Part shown: positions 1-13,008 of the stretch, piece after piece
Position numbering within the stretch: the first letter of the stretch is position 1
Layout: the number at the start of each line of letters is the position of its first letter
Assembly (NCBI GenBank): GCA_038503075.1
Contig: JBCAML010000007.1
Location: 310,001-374,000, forward strand
Length of the DNA stretch: 64,000 bases
Direction of reading: 5' to 3'
DNA from: Gyromitra esculenta
Taxonomy: Eukaryota > Ascomycota > Pezizomycetes > Pezizales > Discinaceae
The notes under the pieces: generated by a model
The model's input: the letters and a program-made list of their open reading frames with translations, nothing else
What the model was told of the DNA's origin: nothing
Databases searched by the model: none
Made by a program: the position numbers and the translations under genes

Positions 1-2903
1 CATCTCTGAAAATGCGCTGAAAATGAGGCGACATCGATTCTTTAATCTTGACATATAATCGAGCGTGTTTACATATGCGTTTATACCTACATGTAGTTTA
101 GACTTTACGCCCTAAGTATGGGGAGACAATAATATGTTGATGTGCACACATGCCCCGCAAAATGTTAAATGTAGCCTAGGCTCTGACTCAAGTCCCGCGC
201 ATAATCTACGATATCGTGCCTTTACCGCGTACGTTTTATATAATCCTTAATATTTTTTGCATTGCACAAGCAAGTGCCAAGCTTAAGAGAGATATCCAGC
301 TGCATCGCGAAGGTTTGCCACCATATTTCTATCCCAAATTTTGCCTAGTAATGTCTCAAGAGCACTTCCAGCCTAATATGACATGACTAAACGAATGCTC
401 AACACTGATTTTCAACTGTTATGATAACCGTGCCGTAAATATACATAAAGTAGGCAATAAACGCGATTTGGTCTGCTAGGAGTCATGCTGTTAAAGCACA
501 GTTTCGTACACTTCCCTGAGCTTGTCTCTCTTCTTGCAGGACAACGGGAGCATAGAAATCACGAGCCGCGAGCTTGCTCCAATTACAGTTCGAATTCAAG
601 ATCATCGATCCCTAGGATTGTGCAACAATTATTATAATTCCAATTTGGTAGGTATGAACCAAATTAATAAGCCTTCAGTCGCTTGTAGCAGAGTCCTAAC
701 AGTGTAAAGCTAAACACCACTTTATTTCGTTTTTTACTTTACTTTTACTCTAACTCAACCTTTAAATGGAATGGAGCCCGCATATGCAAGACGTCATGAC
801 TCACGAATAGTAAAAAACGACATGAGCAGAGATAGTATTCACTGCATTTTGGGGGGCCTGGTTCTCGAGCGAATGAGCCATTCCTGCATGCAGCTCAGGG
901 TTTAGTGAATGTTCAAGACATGAGGGTTTCTCCGTATGTGACTCCTTGGTTGAAGATATATGCTGAATTTGAAGGGAAAAAACCCCCCCGATCGCGACTC
1001 TTCCCAGAAAATAATCTTGCAGCGATAATCTCGCAAATTTCCAATTCCGATTCGAGAATTCCCCCCCCATGTCTATGATTCGCTAGATGCTATATTTTGT
1101 CTGACACTGACAAGGAATGCCCTTTGGTCGTTTTGAAAACTAAACCACCTTCGTTACATCAGGGAACGGCATCTGTGAGGCTGACACCAGGACTCAATTT
1201 CAGATGTTTGATGATAGCTCAGAAGCAAAGCTTGGTTATCATTTACTGGCTCTTGGTACACTATGGTAGATATCTTTATTGCCATTAGTTCTGTGCGTGT
1301 CTCGTTACGTACTTCTATGAAATAGCGAGCTAAATGGAGGGGTTGTAGTTTCTTGGAACAAACTTTTAGATGTGGGAGTATCAGCAGATATAAAAATGTC
1401 GAAAGTTCGAATCCGACTATCAGCGGAGATAATTTTCGTTATTTCGATATCTTTGATGTATGACCTAGGTACATTATCGTACGACACCGTTATAAATATA
1501 TATAGAGCATCAACCCCTCTCCCGATACCCAATCTCCTCGACCTCGCCTCTAAGTTCTCAGCCTAATTTTCTATTAGCCACCTAAAGAGCTTAGTTTTTG
1601 AGTATTCTAGGATGATATTTACGATTTTGAGGGTATCTACTTTTCACTGGTTCATAATGTAATCTGTGGTGAACACCCGTAATATACCTAGATTGGTCTG
1701 CTTAATCTAGGTTTGTATTTGAATGTGCATGTGCAGATGATTTTGCGTGTTGCAACCTGGGCGTTTTGACCACGCCCTTAGGTTTGCTTCCCAGAACCCG
1801 TCAGTAGATTAGTAGATATATATGCGCAAGCAATATAACTTCAATATAAATAGGAGAATTTCATAATATTATGAGTATTAAAGATATTAATGTAGACCGT
1901 TCATGAGCGGAAACCCGCGTAGCATAGCCGTTTTAAGTTTAAGAGTTCGGGTAGTTGCTATATACTCAAACGTGGTTTAATATCGCAACTTATGCCTTGC
2001 AGCCTAAAGGCTTCAAAAGGTATTTGCCTCTAGTTTCCCATACTTAATTATTGTCAAGACTTGGGGAATTAATGTCTTTTGGAGAGGTAGTAAAACTTTG
2101 AAGCGGTTTCTCGAAAATGGTCGCAATCAGGTAGTGTACGTTCCAGCAGAACGTCAGTTCCGTGTCGCTTTTATTCATAAAATATCACTCGTGATAACTG
2201 GGAATACAGTTACCTTCCTGACAAAAATCGAGAGGGCGGCCTAGAATAGTGAATGAGAACCCTTCCGGCACATTTTTGGAGCTCATTCGGGTTCAATTTC
2301 TCCTATATTTTCTGGGCGCAGTCACATTCCGAAAACGACACGCTCTGAAGCTGGAGTATACAATGTACGCGTCAGTCCCAACGCTCTTCCGCCTGGGATC
2401 ATAGAACGTACCTACCTGTTTCAACTCAGATATGTTGGAGTCTCTCCTGGGTGCTAGGTTTTGAACCAACCTTTTTCCGTTATAACTAGTGGTCTAGATT
2501 TGACTAGCTATTTGTGGAATGTGGGTGGTTTTCTTTAGCTTGATCAGGGCATCAGAGTTTTGTGCCAGACCAGTCCATGGTCCTAAATTTGGCCATTGGT
2601 GTTGAAGCCATATGCATGAATTAGAGAGTAGCCACAGTAGTCCAAGACCCTAAGCTAAAACCCTATAGTTTGCAGCACTAGGATTGATGTCCCATTCTCC
2701 AGTTCTGAGTATTTACTATCGGAGCAGAGTAGGCATGATAGTCACGGCATGCGATTAAGATTAGTGGATGTTTCAGTGTACTATGAGTACTTGCTATACT
2801 AGGTGCGGGAATGACACAAAATGATGCATTAACAAGGGGTATTATTTACTGATACATTATGGATAGGCTTTATATTGTTATTTGGTAATAGATGCATTTC
2901 CTA

Positions 2904-3082
2904 CGAGGAAAGGAATCGGGAAAAGCGTCAAGGAATATGTACTAGGTAATATTGTAGATAAGGTTGTAGATAAAAGCATCAGGGAAGGTATATTTGGGAA
3001 AGTTGTTGGCCATGGTAAGGGTTCTAGAAAAGGTGTACCTGGGAAAGTCATGGGGAAAGTCATCAGGAAATGTGTACTTTAT
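2904..3082. repeat. Degenerate short tandem repeat
   Basis: Imperfect repeats of a GGGAAAGTNRTNRG-like unit follow one another, with copies near 2918, 3000, 3042 and 3054. They are interspersed with repeats of TTGTAGATAA near 2951-2975. The plus strand reads openly through it as a Lys/Gly/Val-rich peptide with recurring GKV. I take that to be a by-product of the repeat rather than a gene. Confidence 0.4.
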
Positions 3083-3126
3083 ATCCCTCGTGATGTACAT
3101 AGCGCAAAATTTCACTTTTGATGTAT

Positions 3127-3177
3127 AACCGAATAACCAAGTGGTAAGGAGAGCAAGTTCGATTCCTGTCTCAAACC
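3127..3177 (+). other. Truncated tRNA-like sequence (possible SINE head)
   Basis: AACCAAGTGGTAAGGAGAGC resembles the D-arm and A box of a tRNA-Leu or tRNA-Ser. It is followed at once by AAGTTCGATTCCTGTC, a good B box (GTTCGATTCC). The anticodon arm that should separate them is missing, so this is not a functional tRNA. A run of T at about 3191-3198 could act as a Pol III stop. It is either a broken tRNA pseudogene or the head of a tRNA-derived SINE. Confidence 0.35.
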
Positions 3178-6100
3178 TTTTGGAGAAAATTTTTTTTTAA
3201 TGGGAGAGTTGCTGCAAGGCTCTCTCACCAAGAGACCCATTCATCTATTTATTTTATCTCTCTATTTGTTTCTATTTATCGAGTCCCCCCGACACTTTCT
3301 ATTTCTTACATTCTCTATAGCTACATCTATATACATATGCTCTATTCACATTAATGTTGAGATATATAAATTTCGATACACTATGGTAGCAGCAAGCTAC
3401 TGGCATGGGGTGAGGACAACACAACAATATCTTTCTCATATCCGCTACACGTGCGTGTTGACCATAGGGTTTGTATTGAGGTAACCTTCCTACCGAAGTG
3501 TTGTCGGTAGTAAATTCAGATCGCTTTGGGTGCTGTCAGGGTCCTCTCCACTAGTACATGGCGGCTAGAATGTCGCAATGAGAAAAGCTAAGATGAAGGA
3601 TCTAACGAGAGGTTGTTCGAAATATCCCAAATTTATCCTTGCAAATCCGGATATCTCACAGAGCTACAAGTATAGATACTGATGCTGAAGCTAGATGGGT
3701 ATTATTTGTAGTGAGTAAACAGAATCTACTTGCTAAACGAATATACGAGTAGGGAATATAATATAACTGGATATATATGGGAGCGCGACCAGGACGATAT
3801 CAATGCTAGCGCTTAAAGAGGTGTGTCTAGTAGGGTGTATAAGAAGATTTAAAGGAACTCGAATGGTCTAATTTTTTAACTCCTCCTCCTCCTCCTTTCC
3901 GCTCTAGATCTCTTTTTCTTTTTCCCCACGTGCACTAGTACACGCGCGGATCATCTTTATATATTGCCTTCTCGCCTTTGGCTAATAATTTAAGCTCCTT
4001 CCTTCCTTCCTCCCTTCACTCTCCATCCCTGTAGCAATTTCTCATAATTTCCAGTGTCGTTATAGAAAACATAGTCTACAATAACGTCCGCAAGGTTTGA
4101 ACCGACACATACAACAATACTAATAGGTGCTATGGAAGTTTGGCGATCTAAATATAACTATCTAGGGATTTTAAAACAGTGAAGAAGCTCTAGGAATTGA
4201 CAGGCAGCGTTACAGACCTCATCTTTCACGGCACGTCTACTTCCCCAGCCGTTTATTGGACCAATCTACTTTATCCATTCACAGCAGGCCAGGGACTCCT
4301 TTCTTCTTCCTCTCTGAAAATATCTGCTTCTTCAAAACGCATTAGGCTGATCCATCGTGACTTTCTTTCATCCCCTCGGTATCTTCGTATAAGTTGGTCA
4401 ACAAAGAGCTCTTGGCGCAAGTCTCCGTTGACGGTTTTGGTTCTAGATGCCTTGGCGAGAAGTGTGCCAACATTTTCCTACTCGCAAAGTACTCCAATAA
4501 TATACCGGTTCTCCCACTTCCGAAGTGGGAAACGTATTCGTCGAAAATGTGGATTTCAGAGATTAAGACCTTCGCTGTGTCGATTCTGTTATCCTAGATT
4601 CGGGGCTTTAGGAGAAGCTTTTTCGGTATTTAGGTTGACCGCCCTTAAGCTTCTTAGCATTGGTCAACATTTTAGGTACTTTGTTGTTTATTCTCTGCAT
4701 TAGAAACTTGAAGGTTAGTGACTGTTTTAGTTGCGTTAGAAGAACCAATACGGGCCTTCGTCATTCTTAATAGATAGATAAAGGATTGAAGAGGTGCAGT
4801 GTACAGTCATGTTCGATCGTGAAGTCCTGACACCTCACCGACCACTGATAATAAACCAAACAGTTGTGGATCGAGAGGGGAAACAGTAAATCAAAAGGGG
4901 AGAAAGCTACGGAAATCTTGAGAAGCTGGGTAGCGTCTAACACCTTCGCATAACTACCTTCTGCAAAAACTATAACCTCAATCCGCCGACAGTCGTGCTC
5001 AATAGAGATGAGGAGTGCCAAGACTTTTCGAATGGGACTGTGCTTGCTAAAAAAAAAAAGGTTTGCAAAGTGGGTGAATCTAGCTAGGTAGCAACCAGCA
5101 CCGCACTTTAGATTTGTATCAGCGTAGTATTAAAGCAACACATGAGCTACTGTAGAAGACTTTGGATATTTAAGCAAGTAGGGTCTATTATAATATATTT
5201 AGTTAAAGATCAAATATCAGCCTGGTGCTGCCAAAACCAAAGAGTTGCGAGTATGTCAGAATATGAGGCGGGCGTTGGTTGCTGCGTATACCTAGGTTTA
5301 CCCATTTTATAAACCTCTTTTTTTAGCAAGTAAATAAGTTAGATCTGGGGATGAGACTAACTGCCAAGCGTCACGCGCTGCCATGTGGGAGCTTTTGACA
5401 GAGACTTGTGACCTCGTTGACGGCAACAATCACCTAGAGAGCCACCCTATAGAACAGTTCATATGATGTGTGTATAATTGAACCGCTTTCAAATTGGGGG
5501 GTTACTACCAGAATAGCAGCCCTTGACGCACTTCAACAAAGTATAAGATGCGCAATCCAGTTTTCGAGTTGTCAAATAGTAACGTGCGATTCCGTCCCTA
5601 AAGCCTTACGAATCACGCACCCTATATAGGGGGCTTAGAAATCTATCTTAGATTCATAAAGGTAATTCTGTGTTATACACTGGGCGTTCTGGGCCAAATT
5701 CTTGACTTTAACGACTTTGGGATACTCTGATACGTGTACCCTTGATGATGCGCGTTGCGAGCCCGTAGATGTACTGATGTAAAACAGTTGGTCAAAGGGG
5801 TTTAGTGCTGGGTAATAAACTTAGGAGAATGAAAGTATTTGTGGGGTCGTTGATGGGGTTAAAAAGGCCCTAAGTGAAGAGGAGATGCGACCACTCGTAG
5901 AGCTAGCGGGGGGACTTGTCAATAAGATATCGATTATACCTTGATCAGAGCTAAATCTATGATCTGGTTATACTTTACGGTAAGGAAAACGGAATTTCCA
6001 GGGCTGCTCTAATTTATCTTTTTTCTTTTTTGTGACTTATCCCACTAGTTCATGGTCTGGCACCTAATTATAATTAAGCGCGTTATAACGGCAATACCTA

Positions 6101-7574
6101 GAGTGGTAACTACTTGGGCCAACAAAAGAGAAATACTACTACTCTAGTATAATCAGCTGAGTGCAGTATCATTAGGTCACCGTAATTGTAGAATCCTTTA
6201 TAATTAGAGTTCTTCAATTCATACTTATGAGATTTTGTATGTTTGCGTAGGATGCTGTAAAATTCTCCTCTGGCGTCATAAATGGGGGTCTAAACTAGAT
6301 CTACCAGTGAGCCTCCCTAACTTAGCCTCGACAATTAATCATATTGGAAAAATGATAACAGTTACATTCTTCCCTCTCCATTGAATTTGTACCTGATTCC
6401 TAATCTCATTATCCTAGGGAACGTGATCTGATATTTACACGGTGGAGCCTCTTATTTAATGATAGCCATAGTTGAGAGATAATAAGAAGCACTAGTACAA
6501 TGTGCCGTTTAAAATCCTCAAATTTCTAGGGGTTTTAGATATATTAGAATTATTTATATACCAGCCGGAACGACACATTGCTTCTTATATAAGATATCCT
6601 TGAAACAGAATAGGACACTTGGCTAAAGATAAGAAGTAAATCACTACTCATATTCATTGCATCCTTTGGTCATAAGAGTGTCCAACCAACAATAAGGTGA
6701 TTGTTCCCATGTATAAAGATGACAGCATGCAGGGGCAGCACCAAGCATGGGATTTGCCAAATAGTGGCACCTGTCGCTACAGTCCCTATATCCCATCATT
6801 ATCTAGCATGACTGGAGTTTAGCTCTGAGCAGAAATTTAATAGTTGCCCACGTATCTCCAATAGATCTCGACTTCCCTGCCTCATCACAGTCGCTGGGCC
6901 TTTAACGACCAAACAAGCACGCTGCAAACCATCAATAAGCGATCACTTGTTCGACAGGCTATCAAATCCACAGCATAAATGGGTTCCAATCCACAAATGG
7001 AAGGCATTGAATGCAGGTGTGGTGCGGATGTGGCTGAAATATAGATATCCGCATTTGCGGCGTGGGAGTATCTGGGGCTACCGTATGTACTCATAAAATA
7101 CGACCCAGCTTTGTCCTGAGCTAAACTTGATATAGTATTGAGCTTAGCGGAAAAGAATCCAAGCCACAGAATTTGACCATTTAGAAGCTCGTTCCCTGCG
7201 TAAGCCACGGGGCAGAGCTGGGTCTTATTTCACGAGTACATACGGTATTGTTGGTGACCTTTTGCTTGCTTTTTTGTGTTCGATGTTGTTTTGTCTGTGA
7301 TTAGTTTACCGGGGGTAGGTCGGAGACGATCCCAAGTATCGGAACTTGGAAATGGGTAGACTTCTCCTGGGTGCCTCACCAGCCGACTACCCGTTAAGCT
7401 GAGAACCGAAACTCAAGTCTAGAGGCGATTTAGCTCTATTTGTTCGGGTATTGGGCTCCTTGTGTTGGCTCCCCACCTCTGAATTCCGAGATTTTTTGAT
7501 CATTCCTAAGTTAGGCCAGAGAATTATAACGTGGTACTTTACACACTACTGAGCCTTGACGGGTTTCTTGAACC

Positions 7575-7632
7575 ATTATCTCTTCCTCTTCCTCTTCCCT
7601 TCCTCTCTCCTTTCCTTCTCCTCTTTCTCTCC
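7575..7632. repeat. CTT/CCTCT polypyrimidine tract
   Basis: The plus strand is almost pure pyrimidine here, a TCTTCCTCTTCCTC-type imperfect microsatellite. It lies inside an unsupported open frame on each strand. The Arg/Glu-rich and Phe/Ser/Leu-rich translations come from the tract itself. Confidence 0.6.
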
Positions 7633-8648
7633 TTTGGCTGCTTCGGCGAACCTTTCTCCTGTGTCCTTCAATAATTTCGATTTGGCAACACCTGTGCCGG
7701 GATTTGTTAACCTTGACATTATCGTGAGCGGATTCGCGAAACCGGTCTCCGTAATCTGGAAAGTATTCCTCAAGTCTCCGATACTCCGAATGATGAAACA
7801 ACAGGGTGTGTGTGTGGATGAAGCTTCGTTATTGAGCTTGGTTTGTTATGGCGAGCAGCAGTCGAACAAAACTCGTACACGTAACGGTTCCGTCTGTTTG
7901 GAAATGCTGGTGAAACCCTAATGGCGATGGCGGTCTTGGCAGCCGTTAGCGGTCTTTCTTGGCGCCAACTCCTAACCAACTCTAAGAGGCGACAAACGTA
8001 TCTTCTCACATCTTGCAAAACTATCCCCACCTAAATCCGATTAATAAGTCTCCAGTCACCGGGGGACTTTCGGTCCGAAGACGTATAGCTTTTGGCATAC
8101 GGAAGTTCGATGCGCACCAATACACTAAAAGAACAGGGAAAAAAAAGAAGGCAAGGACAGCCACTCGGAGCTGGGCCGGATAAATACAAGCCTAAAAGGG
8201 ATTTAATGTAAGATCAACCTAACCCCTCCCCATTTGTTTCGAGCTCTTATACTAAATAGTCTAAGTATCAATTAGTTCAATTACTACATATGTAGTCTGA
8301 GGGCCTACCATCACCCTCGCCACCAAGCATAATGATTATGACACAGTACAGCTGATATCGATGAGCACATATAGTTAAATTAATCATAATAGATATAAGT
8401 CAATTCTCATGTCGTGGCATGGTTTTGAAAATGTTGAACCGCAAATCGAAATGCGAATGCGAGTAATTACAAAAAAATTCAAGAAACCGGGATTAAATCA
8501 TATGATAGGAAAAGCTAGAACGAAAAAGCCAATACAAAACAACCACCTAAGGTATTTTTTGAAAACAACTGCTTTAATGAATTCGATCTCCACAAAAAAA
8601 CCAACGCACCGCTTAACAGCCTCAAAATTTCATGCGGCAAATAACAAA

Positions 8649-9647
8649 CTACTCGGTCTTCGATGCTCTCCTCTCAGCCTTGACCTTCTCGCTCCATGGA
8701 AAGTGAAGGACCTGTATCAACTTAGTTAGCATAGTCTGGGACGGGGCATGAGCTGGTGCGTTAAACATACGGGAATAGTGAAGAAGCTATTGGACGACTC
8801 TGCCATACCCGCAAGGGCGTTCCACCAAGCGACGAACGCGGTAATCAAGCCAAAAATACCTGCAGCCTTTTGGACGGGGAGATTAACACCACCGTCAACA
8901 GTGTTGAAGTGCGCGATCGCAAGGAGCAGGAAAGTAATGTCGAGGAAGAAAAATAGACTGAAGAATGCAAGGGTTGATTTCAGGGTGCAAACAAGGAGCA
9001 ATGTCGTAAAGATAAACCAACTACAAGATACCTTATCAGCTACCATGCACTAATTAATGGGTATGGTGGCATACGCAATAAGAAAGAACCCAAGAGCAGA
9101 AAGAAGTGCCTCCGAATCACCCTCATATGCGGACACAATACCGAACCCACCAGTTTGAATCATCCCAAAACTGATCCAGAAACCACCATAAGATGATAGT
9201 GCAGTGGCACCAAATGTATCTATCGGTGAATGGTGAGCCCAAGAAATCATCAATATTGCAATAGCTAATTATGTGCTTACTTCCGACAGCCATTTCCCAC
9301 ATGCCAGCCAGCAGCTGGATCAAACCGCCGTAGGCATAGGCCACACCGACGACAATGTTAGGTACACTAACATTTCTAGCATTTGCGTTGACAAGACTCA
9401 AAACGAACGTTGTCAATGCAAAAGCGCAGAGACCCAAAGGCGCCGGGTTGGCGAATTTACGGAAGCTGGGCGTGTAAGGACCGGGTTGGAATGCACCACC
9501 GAATGCCGGCATCATAGGGCCATCGGAGCTATTGAGTTTGCTGTGTCCAAATCCACCATTTACAGATCCAGTACGATTGCCATATCCCTCGAGATCATTA
9601 CCCTCCTTGTAGTTGGCATTGTGTACGGTGTCAGTGGGGGCGGACAT
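8649..9647 (-). CDS. Acetate transporter, GPR1/FUN34/YaaH (AceTr) family
   Basis: This is a membrane protein of the family that includes yeast Ady2/Ato and Yarrowia GPR1, which move acetate and other short organic acids or sense acetate. Exons on the minus strand are 9647-9281, 9219-9075, 9020-8771 and 8711-8649 (introns 61, 54 and 59 nt), giving 274 aa, usual for the family. The signature NPAPLGL lies at residues 67-73 after a hydrophilic N-terminus. About six membrane segments follow, with the conserved SSYGGFW and a C-terminal FFTIPVLHFPW. The last intron has a consensus TGCTAAC branch site. The three junctions restore family sequence exactly (WEMAVG-NTFGAT, LIA-WFIFTT, FTIP-VLHFPW). A TATA-like TTATATATAATAA lies about 100 bp upstream. 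The substrate cannot be fixed from sequence. The neighbourhood is transposon-rich and gives no functional clue. Confidence 0.93.
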
Positions 9648-11671
9648 ATCTGGTAGATCTGCAAAAAATTGCGAAGGTTCTAGGATTTAAGTGTGTTGAT
9701 GGAAACGAGCCAGACGAAAAAATCGACGGGATCTGGATTATATATAATAAAACCAAAAGGCATCCTCCGTTTCAGGTTCTACATCAGCTATCAGAATATG
9801 TCAATTTAGGGGGGTCAGGGAGTATTAGCGTCCCATCCGCCCGTGTGGAGTAAATGCGGAGATGGTCCATGTAAGTCGTATCCACAGCTGTGTGCTTCCA
9901 GATTCGTTATGCCCAAACTTATTTAGTCTGTCGAAATTTCCCCTCGTCCGTCTCGGAAATCCGGCTACATCCTTGATCCGAATTTCATACGTGTTAGATG
10001 CCGAAGCGCCAAGTCGTTGGATATTTGGATAGTAATCGTAATTTGTTCGGAGCTTCGGCCCAAAGGGTTTGCGTTATGCAAAATTGCTGTAAATTGCTGG
10101 GCACACACGCCAAAAAAGCTTGTGCCTAGCCGATAAGCAGGTAGCTCTACAGACTTAGACCATAGTTTCACTGTAGCGTCAGGCGAAAATTCCGCCAATC
10201 TTGGAATACTTGAAATGGTTACCAAACCCCGCAAAATTTAAGCTTACATATTTTCCAAAAACTCACTTTCGAAAACCTTGCTCCCATGAGATCCTAGACT
10301 ACATGCACTCTGGGTACGCCATTGCTGTTATTCGGATTCTCAACTGACGCTTCAGAAAACGGCTACCTGTTTTGCCATCTCTGAGTCGCGTAGGTTCGCT
10401 TAATTCGAGAGATACCCAATTAGACACATCTCTAAAATTTGTTTTCTTTACTTTTCCTATAAGCAATGGGGTCTCGGAGATCCAGAGAGACTGTTGGTCA
10501 ATCATGGAACATAACATCCTCAATAGCTGCGACTGTAGCGAGCGAACCATGCTCAGGGTTGATGTGAAATAACTGTTCCACTATTTGGTTTTTTTAACAG
10601 ATCGTTCCCTCCAAAAGCTAGCTGCTGCCATGAACAGCTACAACTCACTGAAACTCGCTTCCCTATTCTGAAACCCAGAATTCCTTATTTCGGCGTCTTA
10701 GTGTTAGTTGGTACGTACTCAAGTCATTAAGGTGTTGGATATGAACATCACTCGGTATTCCGCGGCGAGCCATTCTTTGCTATTAAAGCTGGTGAAGGCT
10801 ACTATCGCAATTCAGATTTCTGACTTAATGAGCGTCCAAGTAGTTCAGTGGGCAATTGCAATCCCGTAAATATCTGTCGTACAATCAGGGTGCAGCAGAA
10901 GAAACTATGATCCGGGTTCCAAAGAACCTCTCTTTACGGCACAGTACTGTAGGTTTAATTTCGGCCTTGCAGATTGTTCCCGGCCTGTTCATTCAAGCCC
11001 CTATTTTAGCTCTTTTTACATACACGCACTTGCGAGGGCTTTTTACTTGAGGAGTCCATGCAAATCTTACCACTCTAAGGTTCGAATTCGGTAAGGGTAT
11101 TAGCAAGATTTATCGACCACAACCAAGTTGTGCTCAATCAAATTGACCTAAAGCGCATCAAAGACAACTCACTCGGCCATGATTTGAGTCAGTTGACTCG
11201 ATATAAGACTAGCTTAAGACAATAGGAAAATTCGTGGCTTTAGAGTGACCTGTGGGGTCGGATATCGATGCAGTATTGACGGCTCGTGAATAACTTCCCC
11301 TAGGAAAATCACCCAAAATATGGTGGTTCCGTTATCTGAACCATGTGTCGAAATTTCTCCATTAGCGCCATGCGCTCACATTGATGATAAATGCCCACAG
11401 CTTTGTCGCCGTATGGCATACCACCTGTTAGGCACTTAATAGATATAGAACTTAGAGTGTAATTTTATTCGGTAGCTGCCTTTCGCTTCAGTTTGTGAGA
11501 GTCGTCCACATAGGATGATCGTCCATGTCGTCAAATTCTACTATGTATGCCTATCACATGCATATGATTGGTTGATGGCAAATTACCAGTGTATGGGAAT
11601 CATTGAGACGAATATATCGGTTTTAGCTGCCATGTTCCGCGGCCGCATAGGCTGAAAGTTACAAGGCTTAC
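9648..11671. other. Intergenic, nothing recognised
   Basis: Upstream of the acetate transporter the DNA has no supported gene. The open frames at 9965-10234, 10299-10550 and 10856-11050 show no family features. Near 10845 an A-box-like TAGTTCAGTGGGC occurs, and near 11080 a B-box-like GGTTCGAATTC. They are about 230 bp apart, too far for one tRNA, so they may be SINE remnants. Confidence 0.4.
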
Positions 11672-12157
11672 TAGGGAGAAAACCTTTCCCATGCCCGCGC
11701 TTTTCCTGCAGTACTTTCGGATACCCTCAACCACCAAAGACACCCTCCATCCAAGGTAAAACCATTGTCTTACCATAAAAAATCAACCAACCCTCCCTAA
11801 GTTCTAGGGCATGGTTGAAGTATACCAAGGCTAAGAAATCACATCAAGAAAATCTCTATCTATCCCAAGAAAATCTCTGCCATGGAAATTAAACCGGTAT
11901 CAAAAAACGAGGGTAAATTATGAAGGGATGGTATACAAACTTCCAGGAAATTGGATTAACAAGGTTCTTTGCTAGATTTATTATAACTTTATTTATTTCT
12001 TGTTACTATTTTGAAGCTATACTTATCGCTTGCTGGGAGATGCTCATAGACGCATTCCCTTGGGCATGTGTGGAAGGGTGTGGGTATCGTCTTAGGGGGG
12101 GAAGGTATTTGAAAGTACTGTAGGAAAAGCGCGGGCATGGGAAAGGTTTTCTCCCTA
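11672..12157. mobile_element. MITE family C, TA target site (Tc1/mariner type)
   Basis: A roughly 486-bp element with near-perfect terminal inverted repeats of about 47 bp. The left end begins TA-GGGAGAAAACCTTTCCC and the right end closes GGGAAAGGTTTTCTCCC-TA, and both arms contain GCCCGCGCTTTTCCTGCAG in opposite sense (right arm: TGTAG variant). The interior (for example an open frame at 11920-12123) resembles no transposase, so the element is non-autonomous. A flanking TA at each end fits Tc1/mariner-type insertion. The right TA is also the left TA of the next element. Confidence 0.75.
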
Positions 12158-12360
12158 CGGATGCTAGGGTAAGCCTGTGGGCAGGTAGTGCTACTCTTTT
12201 CTCGAGAGGCTCATGCTTATCTGAATTCCATCCTCTTGCTGACAAATTTACCCTGATGTCTAATACATAGCATTCTTAATCTATTAAGGGTTTTTATCAG
12301 GCCTCTTGGGAAGTTATGGAGAAGAAGAAAAGTCAACATCTCTTACTCGCACCGCCGCAC
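12156..12360 (+). mobile_element. MITE family B, copy 1 (right end lost)
   Basis: It begins TA-CGGATGCTAGGGTAAGCC, matching the left terminus of the complete copy at 57438-57667. The similarity runs through the internal CTCTTTT...GAGG, TTTATCAGG and CATCTCTTACTCGCACCGCC blocks. The right inverted repeat is absent: similarity stops just after GCACCGCC. It abuts family C with a single shared TA. Confidence 0.65.
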
Positions 12361-13008
12361 GCCCATAGGTACTGCATGGCTGGGCTGGGTGGGTAGAAGC
12401 GTGTAGCTGTACTACAAGGAACTAAAACCCACAGAACCCAGCAAAATCGTAGATTTTTAGTTGTTGGAGAACAGATATAATAAGCCGGGATGCGAAGTCC
12501 GGGGGTTGCAAGGGCGTCTCAGATCAAACTCTGGTTCTGCCTACTACCAGAAGACCCAGTCTCGTCACCAGGGACTACATGTATCTTACCCCGCCGCCAA
12601 ATGGGTAGTCACTTATGATCACAAGCCAGTCATTTTGACAAATAGTTACCAAGCATATCTACCGTATATAGTCGGACTTCGATATAAGGAACCTCTATAT
12701 AATGGAAATTTGCAGTAACGGATGGAAGTTGGGTGCAGCTTTGAGTTCCTAGCACCACCCAAAATTTGCTGTAAGGAAAAATTCCCACGAATTATGCACG
12801 TCCCTTATAACAAGGTGCGATTATATCTAGCAAGGTTCTAAAGAATCTCAATGCCAGCTAGTGATTGCCGTGTCCTCGGGGGCGATATGGAAGAACCAGA
12901 GTATAGTCACACCATACCTTAAGCTTCATATATGCCAAGAATCTAGAGAATTTCGTATGGGATAAAAAAGGATCCGGCATACTACGATACGGAATAACGA
13001 GGTGCGAC
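12361..13008. other. Intergenic, nothing recognised
   Basis: There is no gene or repeat that I can support, apart from one TACATGTA palindrome at 12576-12583. Confidence 0.35.

Larger units (their letters stand above)
1..8648. other. Gene-poor region, no supported gene
   Basis: I see no recognisable protein in either strand over this 8.6 kb. Open frames are short and lack conserved motifs, codon regularity and convincing splice partners. The stretch is AT-rich. It contains simple-sequence patches (CTC repeats near 3883, CCTT repeats near 4001, a CTT/CCTCT tract at 7575-7632), a degenerate tandem repeat (2904-3082) and a truncated tRNA-like sequence (3127-3177). Position 88 carries one copy of the TACATGTA palindrome that recurs through the window. 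It is probably old, decayed transposon-derived sequence, but I could not identify a specific element. Confidence 0.6.

Noticed and set aside
4197..4703. 168-codon plus-strand open frame
   Set aside because: The composition (Ser/Arg/Leu/Phe mix) and lack of any motif make it look like chance in non-coding DNA.
7511..7921. Open frames on both strands around the CTT tract
   Set aside because: Low-complexity residues come from the microsatellite. No conserved domain, splice partner or promoter is seen.
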